The position numbers were made by a program, and so were the translations under genes. A DNA stretch of 64,000 bases from Corinectria fuckeliana (taxonomy: Eukaryota > Ascomycota > Sordariomycetes > Hypocreales > Nectriaceae). Shown here one piece after another: positions 23,268 through 34,943 of the stretch. Location: assembly GCA_019137255.1 (NCBI GenBank), contig WPDH01000184.1, positions 383 to 64,382 on the forward strand, written 5' to 3'. Position 1 is the stretch's first letter; the number at the start of each line of letters is the position of its first letter. The notes beneath the pieces were generated by a model. It saw nothing but the letters and a program-made list of their open reading frames with translations. It was not told where the DNA came from and made no database searches.

Positions 23268-25118
23268 CTATAATCCATGACATATGATGATGGCCACCAA
23301 CAGGGTCAGGGCTATGACTAAAGTCAGGGGGACGCTTGAATGGGCTGAAGCGTCCTCTTCATCTTCAAGGCCATCTTCACCGAAGAAGCCACCCTCGTCC
23401 CCATTCCCCGTGTCAGTTTCCAATCTCCAGAGGCTGCTGCTATTTCCATGGATCTTGCCGCTCGCAATGTCTACAGCGGCTGTAAACCCTTGCACTGCTC
23501 CGTCTCTGTCGAGTGCCGCTGCTTTGGCGTATCTGGGAATGTGCTCTCCATACAGGGTGATTGGGGTCTCGAATCCCATGCGAGTCGAGTTTCTAACCCG
23601 TCTGTGGGAAACCGTGATATTCGCTGGGTCGTCACCAACGTACTGGGAGAGGGGTTCAGTATTCAATCCGGCAATCGCAGACTGTGGAGGAGCTCACCAC
23701 TTCCCACCTATCAATATCAATGTTTCCATTCCACGAGACAAAAACGGTGGCATTAGCCGTCATGTTGACCTGCAACACTGACGCGATGTCGGGGCCCCAC
23801 GGAGGTCGGCCGGCCCAATCCATCTTCCAGGCCCGGTATACTGTCATGTCCATGTCTGGCTTGACTTCGGCGAAATTTTGAAGAGCTCCTCGCTGGATAT
23901 CCATAGCCACTGTACCATTGGGAAGGTGTTCGGTGAACCCAGGGTTCGTACCCCAGCCCACGAGGTAGTTGCCATTCTTCAAGGACTGGACGCTGCCCTC
24001 AGTGCCAGAAGAGACCTGTTGCGGATGAAAGAACTCATGCTGGAGCTTGACTGTCATGGCTTGATAGTCAAGCTCCACCACCACTCCTCGGGAACAGTTT
24101 CCGCCGTTGCACGGCCCGGTTTCTAGGACGTGGTTGTCAAAGAAGCTGATGCGGCTCTCGTTTCCTTGGACAAACCGCGCGTTGTGCTGGTTTGCAAAGT
24201 TGGTCGCATTGCCACCGCTGAGGTCCTTGAACTGGTTGTGTTTGCCGCCAAGAATCCATTTCGGTTCACCGTTCTCCCCGTCAATGAGACTGATCATCGA
24301 CAGAGCTCGCGATGAGATGAGATAGTCCCCATACCTGGACTGCGGAAAAAGGGGTAAGTAGTCTGATTTGTCCGCACCAAGAAGAGCACCCCTACCTTGT
24401 AAATACTGTCGATGTGGAACCAGTCAAAGCCGTCCGAGTCCATGAAGCCTTTATCAGGGCCGTAGTCGACGTACGTGTCGCTTAGGTTGAAGTGATTCGA
24501 GGCTCTCCACAAGTTGAGGACCTGGTTGGTTTCGAGCTCGACTTCTTCGAAAATGGCATCGTTCAAGAGACCATTGTCCTCTCCGCCAAGCACAGTCAAA
24601 TTATACTTGATGTCCTGGTACACTGACATGATGGCGTTGCCCTGACTGGTAAATTGGAACTCGTGAAGATCGGCCTTGGTTGCTCGGCCAAGATCCTTGG
24701 CCGTGACTGTCCATATCTTCCGGTACGAGTCATCAAAGACGTGGCAGTTGCCGCCCTCGATGAAAGTGAGGTAGTTGTTACCATCCAGCTCTTGGGCGCG
24801 GGCATCGAAGCTCCGAGAGTAGTTGAGGTCGGCGTAGACGAGGCTAAGATCTTTGCCAGAGAAGATGGCAGGTCCTCTTTTGTCGCCAAACCCAACAGTC
24901 AGAAAGATGTAGCCAGCGTCATCGACAAGATCCGGACTGAATGCATTGATCTGGAACAGCGGTGCAATGATATCAGTGGAGCGGAAAGTTTGGTTGGGGA
25001 AGCGACCTAGCTGTCCTCCGTTGAAGGCATCAACATCGCTGAAGAACGGTTTGTCGGCGGAGACGAGGCTCGCAGAGATCAAAGATACCGCGGCCTGCAA
25101 AAGAAATTGAAAGCGCAT
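23268..25118 (-). CDS. secreted/membrane-anchored arylsulfotransferase-family protein
   Basis: Three exons, 24396-25118, 23698-24339 and 23268-23642, with introns of 56 and 55 nt, give 579 residues. Residues 1-20 (MRFQFLLQAAVSLISASLVS) are a signal peptide, which decided the start; the frame can be read further upstream only to a non-ATG codon. The body is the fungal ASST (Arylsulfotran_2) beta-propeller family: GNNYLTFIEGG, DLHEFQFTSQGNAI, DGFDWFHIDSIY, NQHNARFVQGN and the C-terminal NGSTDI-like motif replaced here by NGNIDIDRWEV. Many NxS/NxT sites suggest heavy glycosylation. The C-terminus is a Ser/acidic stretch and a hydrophobic segment ending in CHGL, fitting a GPI signal or a membrane anchor. 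Fungal members are largely uncharacterised, so sulfotransfer activity is only a family inference. Confidence 0.85.
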
Positions 25119-26271
25119 GACGAAGAAGATCGGGAACTTTCGAACAAAAATACACCTGGAGATTGCGACCATAGAGCAAAGCAAACGAGTGTGCGTGTTC
25201 CAAAGTTGGTCCAAGACTGACACCGTCGTTTCTGGGATGTCTGGGGAGAGTTGCAGGTCTTCTCCGGGGCTGTGGAGGATTGTCGTCTGTTCCGTCTCTC
25301 CTCCATTTCAAGAAGCAAGTGCAGCTCATGTGGTCTCTGTCTCGAGCTTTCCCCACGTTGAAGTGTATCTTGGAAGTGTATATTACACGTTTGTGCCTTC
25401 TGACTTCTTCCCCTTCTGAACCTCCAGAGCGGACACAAGAGGAGCAGCATCAGCGATCGCTCCTACTGTACGTTCTGCAGAGTGATGCACATGCTCGGAT
25501 ACCCACCACACACAGTATTGCCCGAGTATTGCTACTCAGGTGCACAGACAACTTCAGCTACTTGCAAAAACAAGATACCTGTATAATACAAGTAGTTATT
25601 TAATTAAGTCTGAACTATATCCAACATTTTAAACATATTCTATAACCTAATCCTATTCATAATACTATTCTAGCCCTAACTAACATTAGGTATTCCTAGC
25701 TACTATCCCTAAACTGTATCTTTGAGTATTGCTTTTACGTAGACCATGTTTGCGTAGGGTAGGGCAGGGTGCCTCAGTCCCTACCTATAGAAAAAGGGCT
25801 GTAGTCATATAGGCCTACTTGTTGGGCACGTAGCAAAAGTTGTTTTTGCTCCCAGCAATACTGTACTACCCAGCGAGTTAGAAAGGGGGAGGGGGACCAA
25901 GAGCTTTAAGCAACCCGCCGAGTATCAATGAAAGGGTAGGAAATGCAAGCGTTTCTTGTGGTATCAATGATTCCCATTTGCCGAATCTTAGGCTGAGCCG
26001 GCCCCTTCACCATTCCGCTATATATCCAAGAAGTCCAAGTTATGTTCATAAATACCGGACGAAACTTTTTGACACCATTCGTCTCCAACAACTGCCAATG
26101 TAGACAAAGACACATTCCTAAGCCTCCGCAACGGAGTATTGCCGCCCTTCATCCCGGATTGTATATATAATGCCCTGTCCCAGCCACAAACTCCTTGGTA
26201 CCGTGTGTAGTATAGTATATGGGCACAATTCCCTAACCATTCATGATTCGTCCAACAGCCGGAGGCAAGGC
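25119..26271. other. intergenic with AT-rich patch
   Basis: No gene is supported. The part from about 25590 to 25740 is distinctly AT-rich, with CTAAC/TATTC words resembling the RIP island at the left end, and may be a short relic of the same process. The remainder has ordinary composition. Confidence 0.45.
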
Positions 26272-29200
26272 TCAAATCCGCCCGCCTTCGACAATTTCCC
26301 GCTCGAGGATCTCTTGCCCCAACTCGCCTGTCCGACGTCGCTCCAGAACCCAGCGAGTAGCTCCGCCGCCCTCCTCTTCTTTCCTGTATGATATACTCTC
26401 CGCTGATCCCTTGTACCGATGACCCATCCCGACGCGTCGAGGTGGTGCGTTGGAACCTGAACTGTCGGAACTTTGGTCGCGCTCGAGGGGGCTCAGTCCC
26501 GACGCAGAGAACGGGGTATCAATCGAGTCGGTCAGCGGCGAAACGACAGCCTCCAGCTGATAGGGGTTTGATGCAGCGTTCCAAGGGGATGCCCCCATAT
26601 CCTCTGGTGAGTCGGAGTCATGCCCTAGCAGCGGTGGAACAGGTGGCGGAGAGGACATGAAGCCGGGTATGCCCCCCGTCAAGGTTGGGCTTCCTGAAGC
26701 GCTGTTGTCCCCTGAGTCCTGGCTGACAGTGGACAGTACCGAGTTCTTCCGAGCGTGGTAATTAGTGGGACTGGAGAATGTAGCTGCCCATGGCGAGTTG
26801 GGGCCATCTCCCCTCTCTGATCGGGGAGAGCCCTGGCTAGAGACCAGGCTGGCTTGAGAGCCGCCCCAAGCCTTGGATCGTAGCCGAAGAAGGGCTGACA
26901 AACTCATCTCGTCGCCGCGGTCACCCAAGAGGGCAAGCTGGGCAAGGCCTGGGCTCTGAATCGGCGTTCCCGAACTGAAGCCTGGCATGTTGAGGCTCAT
27001 CATCGAGTTGCGGTTCGAGTACTCGGACCTCTCCGTGATGGGTGTAAGGTTTGGTTCTCGAGACACCATGCGTCCGCTGGTCGAGCGATCGATACCACCC
27101 TTAGGGCCAAAGAATCCCCCGTTGGCAAACTCGAACTCGGTTGTTGGGTTATGGGAACCATAGTTCTGACTGATCGGTGCGGAATAAAAGCCAAACTCCT
27201 GGCCATACCATTCGTCTGAGTCGTTGGCCAGGGCACTGGCGTTTGCCTCTGCTATGATGGCATCATCATCAAGTTCAAAGTCGGCCATGTCTTCGTAAGA
27301 ATATCCAAAGTCGTCACAGCCATCCCCTCCGGAGAGCCCTCCCCGGCCAGGCGTGTTTGGCGAGTAACCCATTTCAGACGAAGGGGTCTCATCTAAGTGA
27401 GGAGACGACGTGCGTTGAAATTTGCCTGAGAGAAGAGCCTCGTTTGCTGCGGCCGCGAGAGCTGCCTGGTAGGCAGCCTCTGTAACGCCTCCTGACTCTG
27501 CCTCCTTGAATGCAGCAGAGCTCTCATCCACCGAATGCACTGGGGCGCTTTCCTTGAGGGGTTTCTCGTTGGGCTTCTGGCCTGTGACACTTACCGATGT
27601 ATGGGCAGTTGATTGGGATGCAGCAGAATGAGCAGAGAACCGAGATGTGAGATCGGACTCCCGCTTAAGAGTGTCTTGTTGGGCTGCCCGCCGATCCAGT
27701 TGAGCCTGCTCAAATGCTCCTGCTATGGGCCGACCAAATTGATCAGTGTCATTGATGTCAAACAGGGACTCGTCGAATGGCGCGTCATCCCATTCCGGAG
27801 GGGCGGCGAGATCCTCAGCAAACTCGGCTTCGGTCCCGATCATTCCATCGTCGTAATAAAGGTCGTCCCCTCTCCCGGATTTCGGTGGATCGGCAAGGGC
27901 AACTTGTTGATTTTGCTGGAATGCAATCTCGTTTTCAAGCTGAGTGGGCCCTGCAAGGTCGAGGCCTTGGATCCCCAGCCCGGAAGTTTGCAGGTCGGCA
28001 TTCGGCATCATTTGAGGCGAAAGAAAACTGGGAGACAGTGAGTTGGGAAGCCTGGGGCTGTCTCTGCTCGTGGCATAGCCTATGGCATTCCCTTCTGGGT
28101 CCCGTGGCGTTGCCATAAACCCAGCGCTGTGCGGGCTGGTCAACGATGACGTGGGATTGGATCGTTCGAAGACGAATCCCGAGAAGTTTTCCTGGTCATC
28201 GTCGGGATCCAGGCCGTCTCCCACATTGGCGCCAGCATTGCTAGTGTCGTCGCTGATCTCATGGTTATAGTCATCGCCCACCATGTTGATCTCCTCCTCC
28301 GGATACTCGTCGTCGTCATAATCTGCGTTGACTCCAGGGATCCTCTCTTCCAAACCGTCGTCATCCATCATGGCATCGTAGTCAAAGGAATCGTCATCAA
28401 AATCGTCAAAGCGCGAGTCTCGTGGGGCCGGTGGCTCGGCCGTCTGCTTCTCCAATTCCCGCTGTCGGTGTCTGTCTTCGAGAAGCTTTTCTTGCTTTGC
28501 AGCGCCGATCATATCGAAGCTGAACCTTGACGACGTACTCTTCATGTGCCGGGGTAGCGCAGAAGGCACATCTTGTCCGGAAACACCAGATAGGGAAGCC
28601 CCTCTCGAACGGGCTTGACGTGTAGATGATCTTGAGTATACTGAGCTGGTATCGTCTATGAGACGGGACGCCTGAGACGATCTGGGCTGAACGGAAATTG
28701 GATCTTCATCCTTTGGTGGCGGAATTGGAGGAACATGCTGAGAAGACAAGACTGCGTCTGCGAACCCAGTCCTCGGATCTGACACGGAACTCGGGGTGGC
28801 TTTGAGCGTCTGTGAATCTTGCGAATATATGGACTCCGAGGCAACGCTCGGGGTATGTTGATTCGTGGTCGAAGCCTGAGCACCCTGAGCTGGGGAAGCC
28901 AGCTGATTCTGAAGCGTCTCCTGCTCGAATAGGGCACTAGACTGGGACGGAGACAGTACGTAGGATGGATCTTTGGTGGGAGTGACCCTCTTGGGCCTTG
29001 GCGCACTAAAGTCGTGGACACGCGTGCCTCTGATACGGGGATCGTACATGGGTTCTTCTGAGCGGTTTCTGAGCGGTAGAGGAACAAGTTCCGGTACTTG
29101 CTGGTTGGTCTTTCTTCTCATTAACAGGGTCGACATGGGGTTCTTGAGGAACGGCAGGCCCTTCTTGGGCTTCGGGGTTTCAATGTTACTGGTCGTTACG

Positions 29201-29760
29201 GATAGTGCGGGGAGATCGGTATGGAGACGAGCGCCAGCTGGACGACGGCCTGTCGGAGCGGTTGCTGAGTTGTGGAGATCGGTTGGAGTACTGAAAGAAG
29301 CCGGTAGCTTGCTGTTCCTCACGACCTTGGGAGGCGGCCTCGAGGGACGAGGTGGGTTGACGTTGACGGGGGCCGGCTTCGACTGCGAAGCCCCTCCCCT
29401 GGCTGTTTCCATGGCGTCGGAGGCATGAGATTCCATATCACGGCGGTATTTCCTGAGGGCAAGTCCTCCTATGAAGCCGGTATCACCACCGTTGTAGGGC
29501 GACCGCGGTGGTCTCGAGTCCGGCTGGGGCGCCATATTGGCATCTTGTCGAGGCTCTGAGGCGGGTTCAGATTCGGCTGACGTAACTCGGGTGATGGGGG
29601 GTAGCGTGGGCGGCTGAGCTGACGAGTTGGACGAGACGGGACGTAGATCCGGGGAATAGGACGAGAGGAGAGCCGACGGAGGAGAGGTTGGAGTCTGCTC
29701 TGGCAAGGGCGAAGCAGGATTCGAGGGCCCTCGTCGGTGGAACCGCAGATGGGACAGCAT
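26272..29760 (-). CDS. large disordered conserved fungal protein, unknown function
   Basis: A single uninterrupted frame of 1162 residues starts at an ATG (MLSHLRFHRRGPSNPASPLP). Almost all of it is predicted disorder: rich in Ser, Pro, Gly and Asp, with basic N-terminal patches and a strongly acidic Asp/Glu run around residues 450-500 (FDDDSFDYDAMMDDDG). The last ~50 residues are the most ordered looking, with WVLERRRTGELGQEILEREI. No catalytic domain, zinc finger or membrane segment was found. The many SP/TP and RxxS sites suggest kinase regulation, for example in cell-cycle or polarity signalling, but that is speculation. An open frame of this length in GC-normal DNA makes the gene itself certain. 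Confidence 0.88.
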   Translation of the reverse strand: MLSHLRFHRRGPSNPASPLPEQTPTSPPSALLSSYSPDLRPVSSNSSAQPPTLPPITRVTSAESEPASEPRQDANMAPQPDSRPPRSPYNGGDTGFIGGLALRKYRRDMESHASDAMETARGGASQSKPAPVNVNPPRPSRPPPKVVRNSKLPASFSTPTDLHNSATAPTGRRPAGARLHTDLPALSVTTSNIETPKPKKGLPFLKNPMSTLLMRRKTNQQVPELVPLPLRNRSEEPMYDPRIRGTRVHDFSAPRPKRVTPTKDPSYVLSPSQSSALFEQETLQNQLASPAQGAQASTTNQHTPSVASESIYSQDSQTLKATPSSVSDPRTGFADAVLSSQHVPPIPPPKDEDPISVQPRSSQASRLIDDTSSVYSRSSTRQARSRGASLSGVSGQDVPSALPRHMKSTSSRFSFDMIGAAKQEKLLEDRHRQRELEKQTAEPPAPRDSRFDDFDDDSFDYDAMMDDDGLEERIPGVNADYDDDEYPEEEINMVGDDYNHEISDDTSNAGANVGDGLDPDDDQENFSGFVFERSNPTSSLTSPHSAGFMATPRDPEGNAIGYATSRDSPRLPNSLSPSFLSPQMMPNADLQTSGLGIQGLDLAGPTQLENEIAFQQNQQVALADPPKSGRGDDLYYDDGMIGTEAEFAEDLAAPPEWDDAPFDESLFDINDTDQFGRPIAGAFEQAQLDRRAAQQDTLKRESDLTSRFSAHSAASQSTAHTSVSVTGQKPNEKPLKESAPVHSVDESSAAFKEAESGGVTEAAYQAALAAAANEALLSGKFQRTSSPHLDETPSSEMGYSPNTPGRGGLSGGDGCDDFGYSYEDMADFELDDDAIIAEANASALANDSDEWYGQEFGFYSAPISQNYGSHNPTTEFEFANGGFFGPKGGIDRSTSGRMVSREPNLTPITERSEYSNRNSMMSLNMPGFSSGTPIQSPGLAQLALLGDRGDEMSLSALLRLRSKAWGGSQASLVSSQGSPRSERGDGPNSPWAATFSSPTNYHARKNSVLSTVSQDSGDNSASGSPTLTGGIPGFMSSPPPVPPLLGHDSDSPEDMGASPWNAASNPYQLEAVVSPLTDSIDTPFSASGLSPLERDQSSDSSGSNAPPRRVGMGHRYKGSAESISYRKEEEGGGATRWVLERRRTGELGQEILEREIVEGGRI

Positions 29761-32700
29761 ACCGGGCTAGGTCGGCCCAAGATGGGTCCACGACTCAACG
29801 TCGACGGCGACGAGTGGACGGTGGACCAGAGGCAAATGGCCGCAGTGCGTGGGGCGAATCTGGTAGTGGATGGCGATGTGGTGGGCGAAGCGAAGCAGAC
29901 GCGATCATGACTCGAAGTGTAGGCGCGCGCGCATCATCGCTGGCGGCTCAGGTGAGAAAGTGGCCCTGTTGGATTCGTGGGATGGGGCGGTGCTGGCGGA
30001 TGGATCGAGGTCTAGCGGAAGGCTGAAGCGGACGAATTGCTGACATTGATGGCTGAAGAAGCGGAGAGAGGATGAATGAATTGAATCGATGTGGATGGGC
30101 TGGGTGAGGCTGGTTGTCGTGAGCGTTTCAAGACGTCCCTGAAAGTGCCGGGGGTTGTAAGCACGTGCGCGAGCCTCCTGTGTGATGTGTGATGTGTGAT
30201 GACGGTTGAGGAGTTGGAAACAGGCAAAAACAGGGTGCACGACGATACTTGTCTGTCTGTTATCTGTCTAATGCGCCCCCGCCCCCTTGGACTTTTTTTA
30301 TTCGTAGGGACGGCAACGCCAAGCTTGAGGGGAAGTCAATTGTGAGTCCTCCCGGCAGACGTGATTGAACAGACTCAGCGACCCTCGGATCTCCGGTAAG
30401 CGGAAGAAGTACTTCAGTTCGTACGACGTCGGTACCAAGCTCACGGCACCAGCCCTGTGATGGTGGGGCGTAACGCCAGATGCTCGCTCATCAGTCTCGC
30501 TGTCTCACTAGGACTAAGTTACGCGGGGCAGTCTGCAGTCGGCACTAAGTAGGACTGCCTTGAGCTACGATAAACAAGTCACAGCCCTCGTTAATCAAGG
30601 ACATTGACCATCTGTGCCTTGACTGTTTGGACTGTTTGGCACATGCTCCTTTTTCAGGGTCGAAGGGATCCCCGAGGGAGGCTCTCAGCTTTCCTTGCTC
30701 CCTTCGTCGCCCTTTGCAAAGGCCCCTCGTCGTCCTTCCCCTGCTCCTGTGTTTTCTTTCTTTCTCCACGGGCTGAATGATGACTGATGAACTTTGGAGC
30801 CCCTCTTCGAATGGAGAACCTAAGACATCAATCTACACCACGAGCCGCAGGCCGAAAACAGGGTGGCGCATGTCCTGCCGTTGTGAGGGTGCTGCCGTGT
30901 CTTGTCTGAGCCTCCCACATGCCAATCATCGCTAATTACCTAGGCATTCCTCTACTGTTTGAGAAGAGTCGCCCTGCCAAGGGCGTCTTAGGCCAGGGCG
31001 ACAGTAAGGGGCGATACTGCAAACTTGAAGGGGCGGCCAGTTCCTTGACGAGACGAGACGCGCCCGGCCGGAAGTTTAATTATTCTTACCCCTCACGATC
31101 AAGACATTTACCCGGCTTGACCAAAGCTAAGCTTGTTCAACTGTAACCATTCCGGCTCGTGGCGATCCGGGGCAAGAGAGATAAGGGCTGCCGCCAAAAT
31201 CCGACTGGCTTTGCCTCACTCAGTACACACATTTCAGGGCGTTGTCATGCGAAGGATGCTCAATTGAGACTTCTTGTAAAAATCCACAATGCTCCACCAG
31301 GTTGAAAGCTTGAGTCTTTGGCTTGCAGAAGAGAACAAGGCTGATTGAAGTTCAGTGGGGTCTCAGACCACCGTACTATGTACACAGGGACAATGCATTC
31401 AAAGCCGGGCTGCTTGAACATTGCAGGAGGTGGTTGAAGTGCTGGCCGCAGCGTGCTGCTTTGAGTGGAGCAGCATCGACAGTGTTTTGGGTGGCCTGTT
31501 AGGAGCGTGTAGGTAGATTAGACCTACATATGGCTGGATTGGATGTTGGATCATAGTGGCTAGCCATGCCTGACAGTGGGTTGAACCGTGAGTTCTACCG
31601 ATGCGTATCCGGGCCATTTCTTTAACATGCGACCACGATGAGGTGCCGTGAGGTGCCGGCGGATAGAGATATGCGGAGTATTCCTGGTCATACAGGGCAA
31701 GCCTGAGCTGGGGAAGGACGCTTAACACGGCCCACGGCTGAGTTGCCTGGATTGCGCCATGACGTACGTGTCGAGTTCCACTTCCTACCGGTAGCCGAAA
31801 GAGTCGGGCGAAGCCTCACTGTAGGTCGAAGAGGGAAAACGGGAAGCGAGATGGAGGACCCAAGACAGCTCCCTGGGTGTTGTTGACACTTGAACAATCT
31901 GACAATCCAGAACAAGGGTATTCGGCACAGTACACGACTCAACGGCCATGTGGGCAACCTCGCATTTGAATTGAAAGGGCGAAGTGGCGGGCGACGGCGC
32001 GACGAGGCGTCGCCCACCCGCAATTAGCACCAGAAAGCGGACCAGAACCGCCCGCTCCACAGGCTTACGACGCTGGCACGCTGGGGCTGGCTGGCACGCA
32101 GCAGAAACATGGACGGAATGAATACTAGAGTTGCCGAGGAAAGGAAAGAAAAAAAAAGGTCGAGGAGGGCAAGAAAACAACCCCAAAAACAGGGACTACA
32201 TTGAGAGAGAGAGAGAAAGAGAAAACAGAACCTCGTCTAATCTTGCGTTTTGTCGAGTGCCCGGGAAGTGGGCAAAGCTGATTCTGGGCTCCGAAAGTGT
32301 TGCGCGTACAATAGCACACAAATGCATAGAAGGCGGGGCCTCTTTCATGCACGATGGACGCACGACGTACAGGGGTCAGGGAATTGAAGTCGTCAGTGTC
32401 AGTGCAGCGAGTGAGAGGGGGCTTGCCTGGCTTGGCTCTTCTGGGGTTGGATGAGATGAGGCGTCGTCGACATGATCCATGTGCATCCCTAGTAGCTGCG
32501 GGCCTCACTAAATGGTACATGCATGCAATGCATTGAGTGGTTTAGTGGTGAATTATACCCGCTAAATGGAAATCCGCGTAATTGTCCCGCCCGTCCTTGT
32601 TTACTAGTGGTACATACTAGATAGTACTCCTGGCTTTAGCAGCCACCTGTACCTTACTTCGTACTTCGTACATCTGTTACTCCCGGACGCTTCAGAGCTA

Positions 32701-33311
32701 AGTACGCGTACCTTACGTGCGACCTTTCTCCTTGCTTCTGCGACCCTCGAGCTTCCATCTTATCCATTCTGTCTCCATTCGAACTCTCTGTCCGAGACCA
32801 TATTTATTATATGATCGCACACTGTACTTACTTCGTACTCCCTGTTTGCTTGCTTCTTTTTGATTGTTGTTAGATTATCGATTTTCCCCTTTCTTATACC
32901 TCTTTTCCTCCCTCGTCCATCCCTCGTCCGCCTTCATCCACCTCCACTTCCTACTTCCTCCACCTCCATCCACCATCTGGACTACCTCTCTATCTATTCC
33001 TTTCTGGCTCCCTCGGTCTACCATCCACTCACTTCAACCGCCAACCGCCAACCGCCAACCGCGCGTCACTCCAGCCAAAGTCAGCTTCCTAAGCCGGCGT
33101 CCGCACATAGAGTTTCACTCTCTACTACGTACATCCATCTGCCACCTCGCTCGGGCTAACTTAGCTCGCTCAACCAACAATTCATCCTGGCCCGCTGGCC
33201 AACTTTACACTTTCACAGACATCATCACCAATGATCGCTTTATAGACACGGCATTTCTCTCCCCGTTTATCAACTTCAGCCACTTTACTATCCTTCACCT
33301 GCCCGTTAATC
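29761..33311. other. long intergenic region between divergent genes
   Basis: This 3.5-kb stretch separates two divergently transcribed genes. No coding region was supported. TACTTCGTA-type words recur (near 30410, 32655-32672 and 32826-32838). From about 32860 to 33110 it is strongly pyrimidine-rich with repeated CAACCGC, consistent with the promoter and 5' UTR of the gene at 33312. Confidence 0.5.
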
Positions 33312-34943
33312 ATGATCCCCTCACCGTGGCAGTCGCCCACATCCCTCGAACACAACACCAATGAAGGCAGCTCGCTTGCGAGGACCATCCTCTTTTGCTC
33401 CACCCGATTTTGGCGGAGCGGCCTCCGAATAATTCTACAGATCAGCGCCGTCCTCATCACCATCTTCATCGTCTTCGGCCTGTTGCCTGAGCGTCTGGGG
33501 GGCAGTCCCTTAACCAACTACAAGGACATCCTGACCTGGAAAGCCGAACCCATACCGGAGTCCAGCCTCAGAATCGTCGTCTTCGGATCCCCCGACGTAG
33601 CTGGCAGCGCCGCCGATGCGGATCATGTGCGGACGACGTGGACCGAAGAGCTTTGCAAACAGGTAAGAGGCATCCGACTCCTGAAAACGCCCCTTGGCTG
33701 CGTGTTGTTATGCGGGTGCTTGTCTCACACCTTGTAGCTGAACTGCACGTCGTACGTCTCGTTTGTCCCCACGGGAGACCCCAGCCACGGCTTGGCATCC
33801 AACAGCATCTATGCCAACGAGCTCAGTGCCTTGCACGACATCACTGTCGAATCCAACATCACTGATAAGCCCGCTCTCGATTATGCATTCATTGGCAAGC
33901 AGTACCCTGTGCCCACCGGCACCCCTGACCTGGCCGCTCAGATCAAGAAGTTCCTTGCGATGCCACCACCTGAGGCTGTGCCACACGAAACGCTCTGGAT
34001 CTTTACGTTTGGTACCTGGGAGATCTGGAACCTGGCTGCCATGCCCCTCGAGACGGCAGAGGAGCTCATTGACTCCATCGCCGACCACATTTTCGCTCAG
34101 GCCGAGCACCTGTACGAGCATTCGCTCGATCCAAAGTCGGTTGCCTTTTCCGATTTCTGGTCCAACGCCACCGAGTCTCAGGTAAAGGAACTGACGGCTC
34201 CTGACGCTGTCAAGAACGTCGACGATCGCAAGCTGGAGAGCTTCCGGGTTTTGATTCCCAAGGTCTTTGACATCTCGCTTACACCAGGCTGGCGAGGTCG
34301 GCCGGCGCCCACCTTTCCCAACACCATAACCGAACACACCCGCAACGCTGTATGGTTGACCAGGTACTGGAACCAAGCGATGGAGTACGGCATCTACGAC
34401 TGGAAGCAGAGGGCAGCCAAGAAGCCCGCTGGGGCCCCGAATGAGCATGACGAGCACGATGTGAAGCGGAGGGACGAAGAGAGTAGTGAACCCGAGACCC
34501 ATTCGCTGCTCGATTACCTGCCTGCAGCAATGCGGCCCAAGGCTCTCAACGATACCGAGGCCAAGGCCGAGCGCATCATCTACGCGCCGTATCCCTACCG
34601 CAACGGTCTCCAGGTCGACCCGGCCAAGACCATCCTAGACGCGATAACTGAGGAGGAGATGCATCGATCCGCGGTTCGAGACTCTAGAGGCCATGGAACG
34701 CTGTCAGCCAACGACTCGATGCGATTCCTGGACGTATGGTTGCCCTGCGTCAGGGCCGCCACAGCCGATCTGACCGTGGACATGGACGAAGTGAAGGTGG
34801 AGTGCTCGGTCCCCCACGACCACCTATTTTACGACGCCTTCACCATCAGCCAGCGAGCCATTGTGGAGCTAGCCAAGCCGATGTTGGAGGAGGTGCTAGA
34901 GAACCTGTTTTTACGGCAGCCGAAGACCAGTTGGTTTTACTAA
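33312..34943 (+). CDS. type II membrane glycoprotein with SGNH-hydrolase-like features
   Basis: Two exons, 33312-33662 and 33738-34943, with a 75-nt phase-0 intron, give 518 residues. One hydrophobic segment at about 33-56 (LRIILQISAVLITIFIVFGL) follows a short cytosolic N-terminus, so the bulk should lie in the secretory lumen or outside. The lumenal part opens with LRIVVFGSPDVAGS, which sits where SGNH/GDSL hydrolases have block I, and has HETLWIFTFGTWEIWNL, resembling a block III strand. The canonical GDS serine is not obvious (FGSPD instead), so activity is uncertain. Several NxT sites occur (LNCTS, SNITD, SNATES). The ATG at 33312 is the first in frame. I do not know a named homologue. 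Confidence 0.8.

Noticed and set aside
25119..25223. Upstream extension of the arylsulfotransferase-family gene
   Set aside because: It starts at GTG and would bury the signal peptide.
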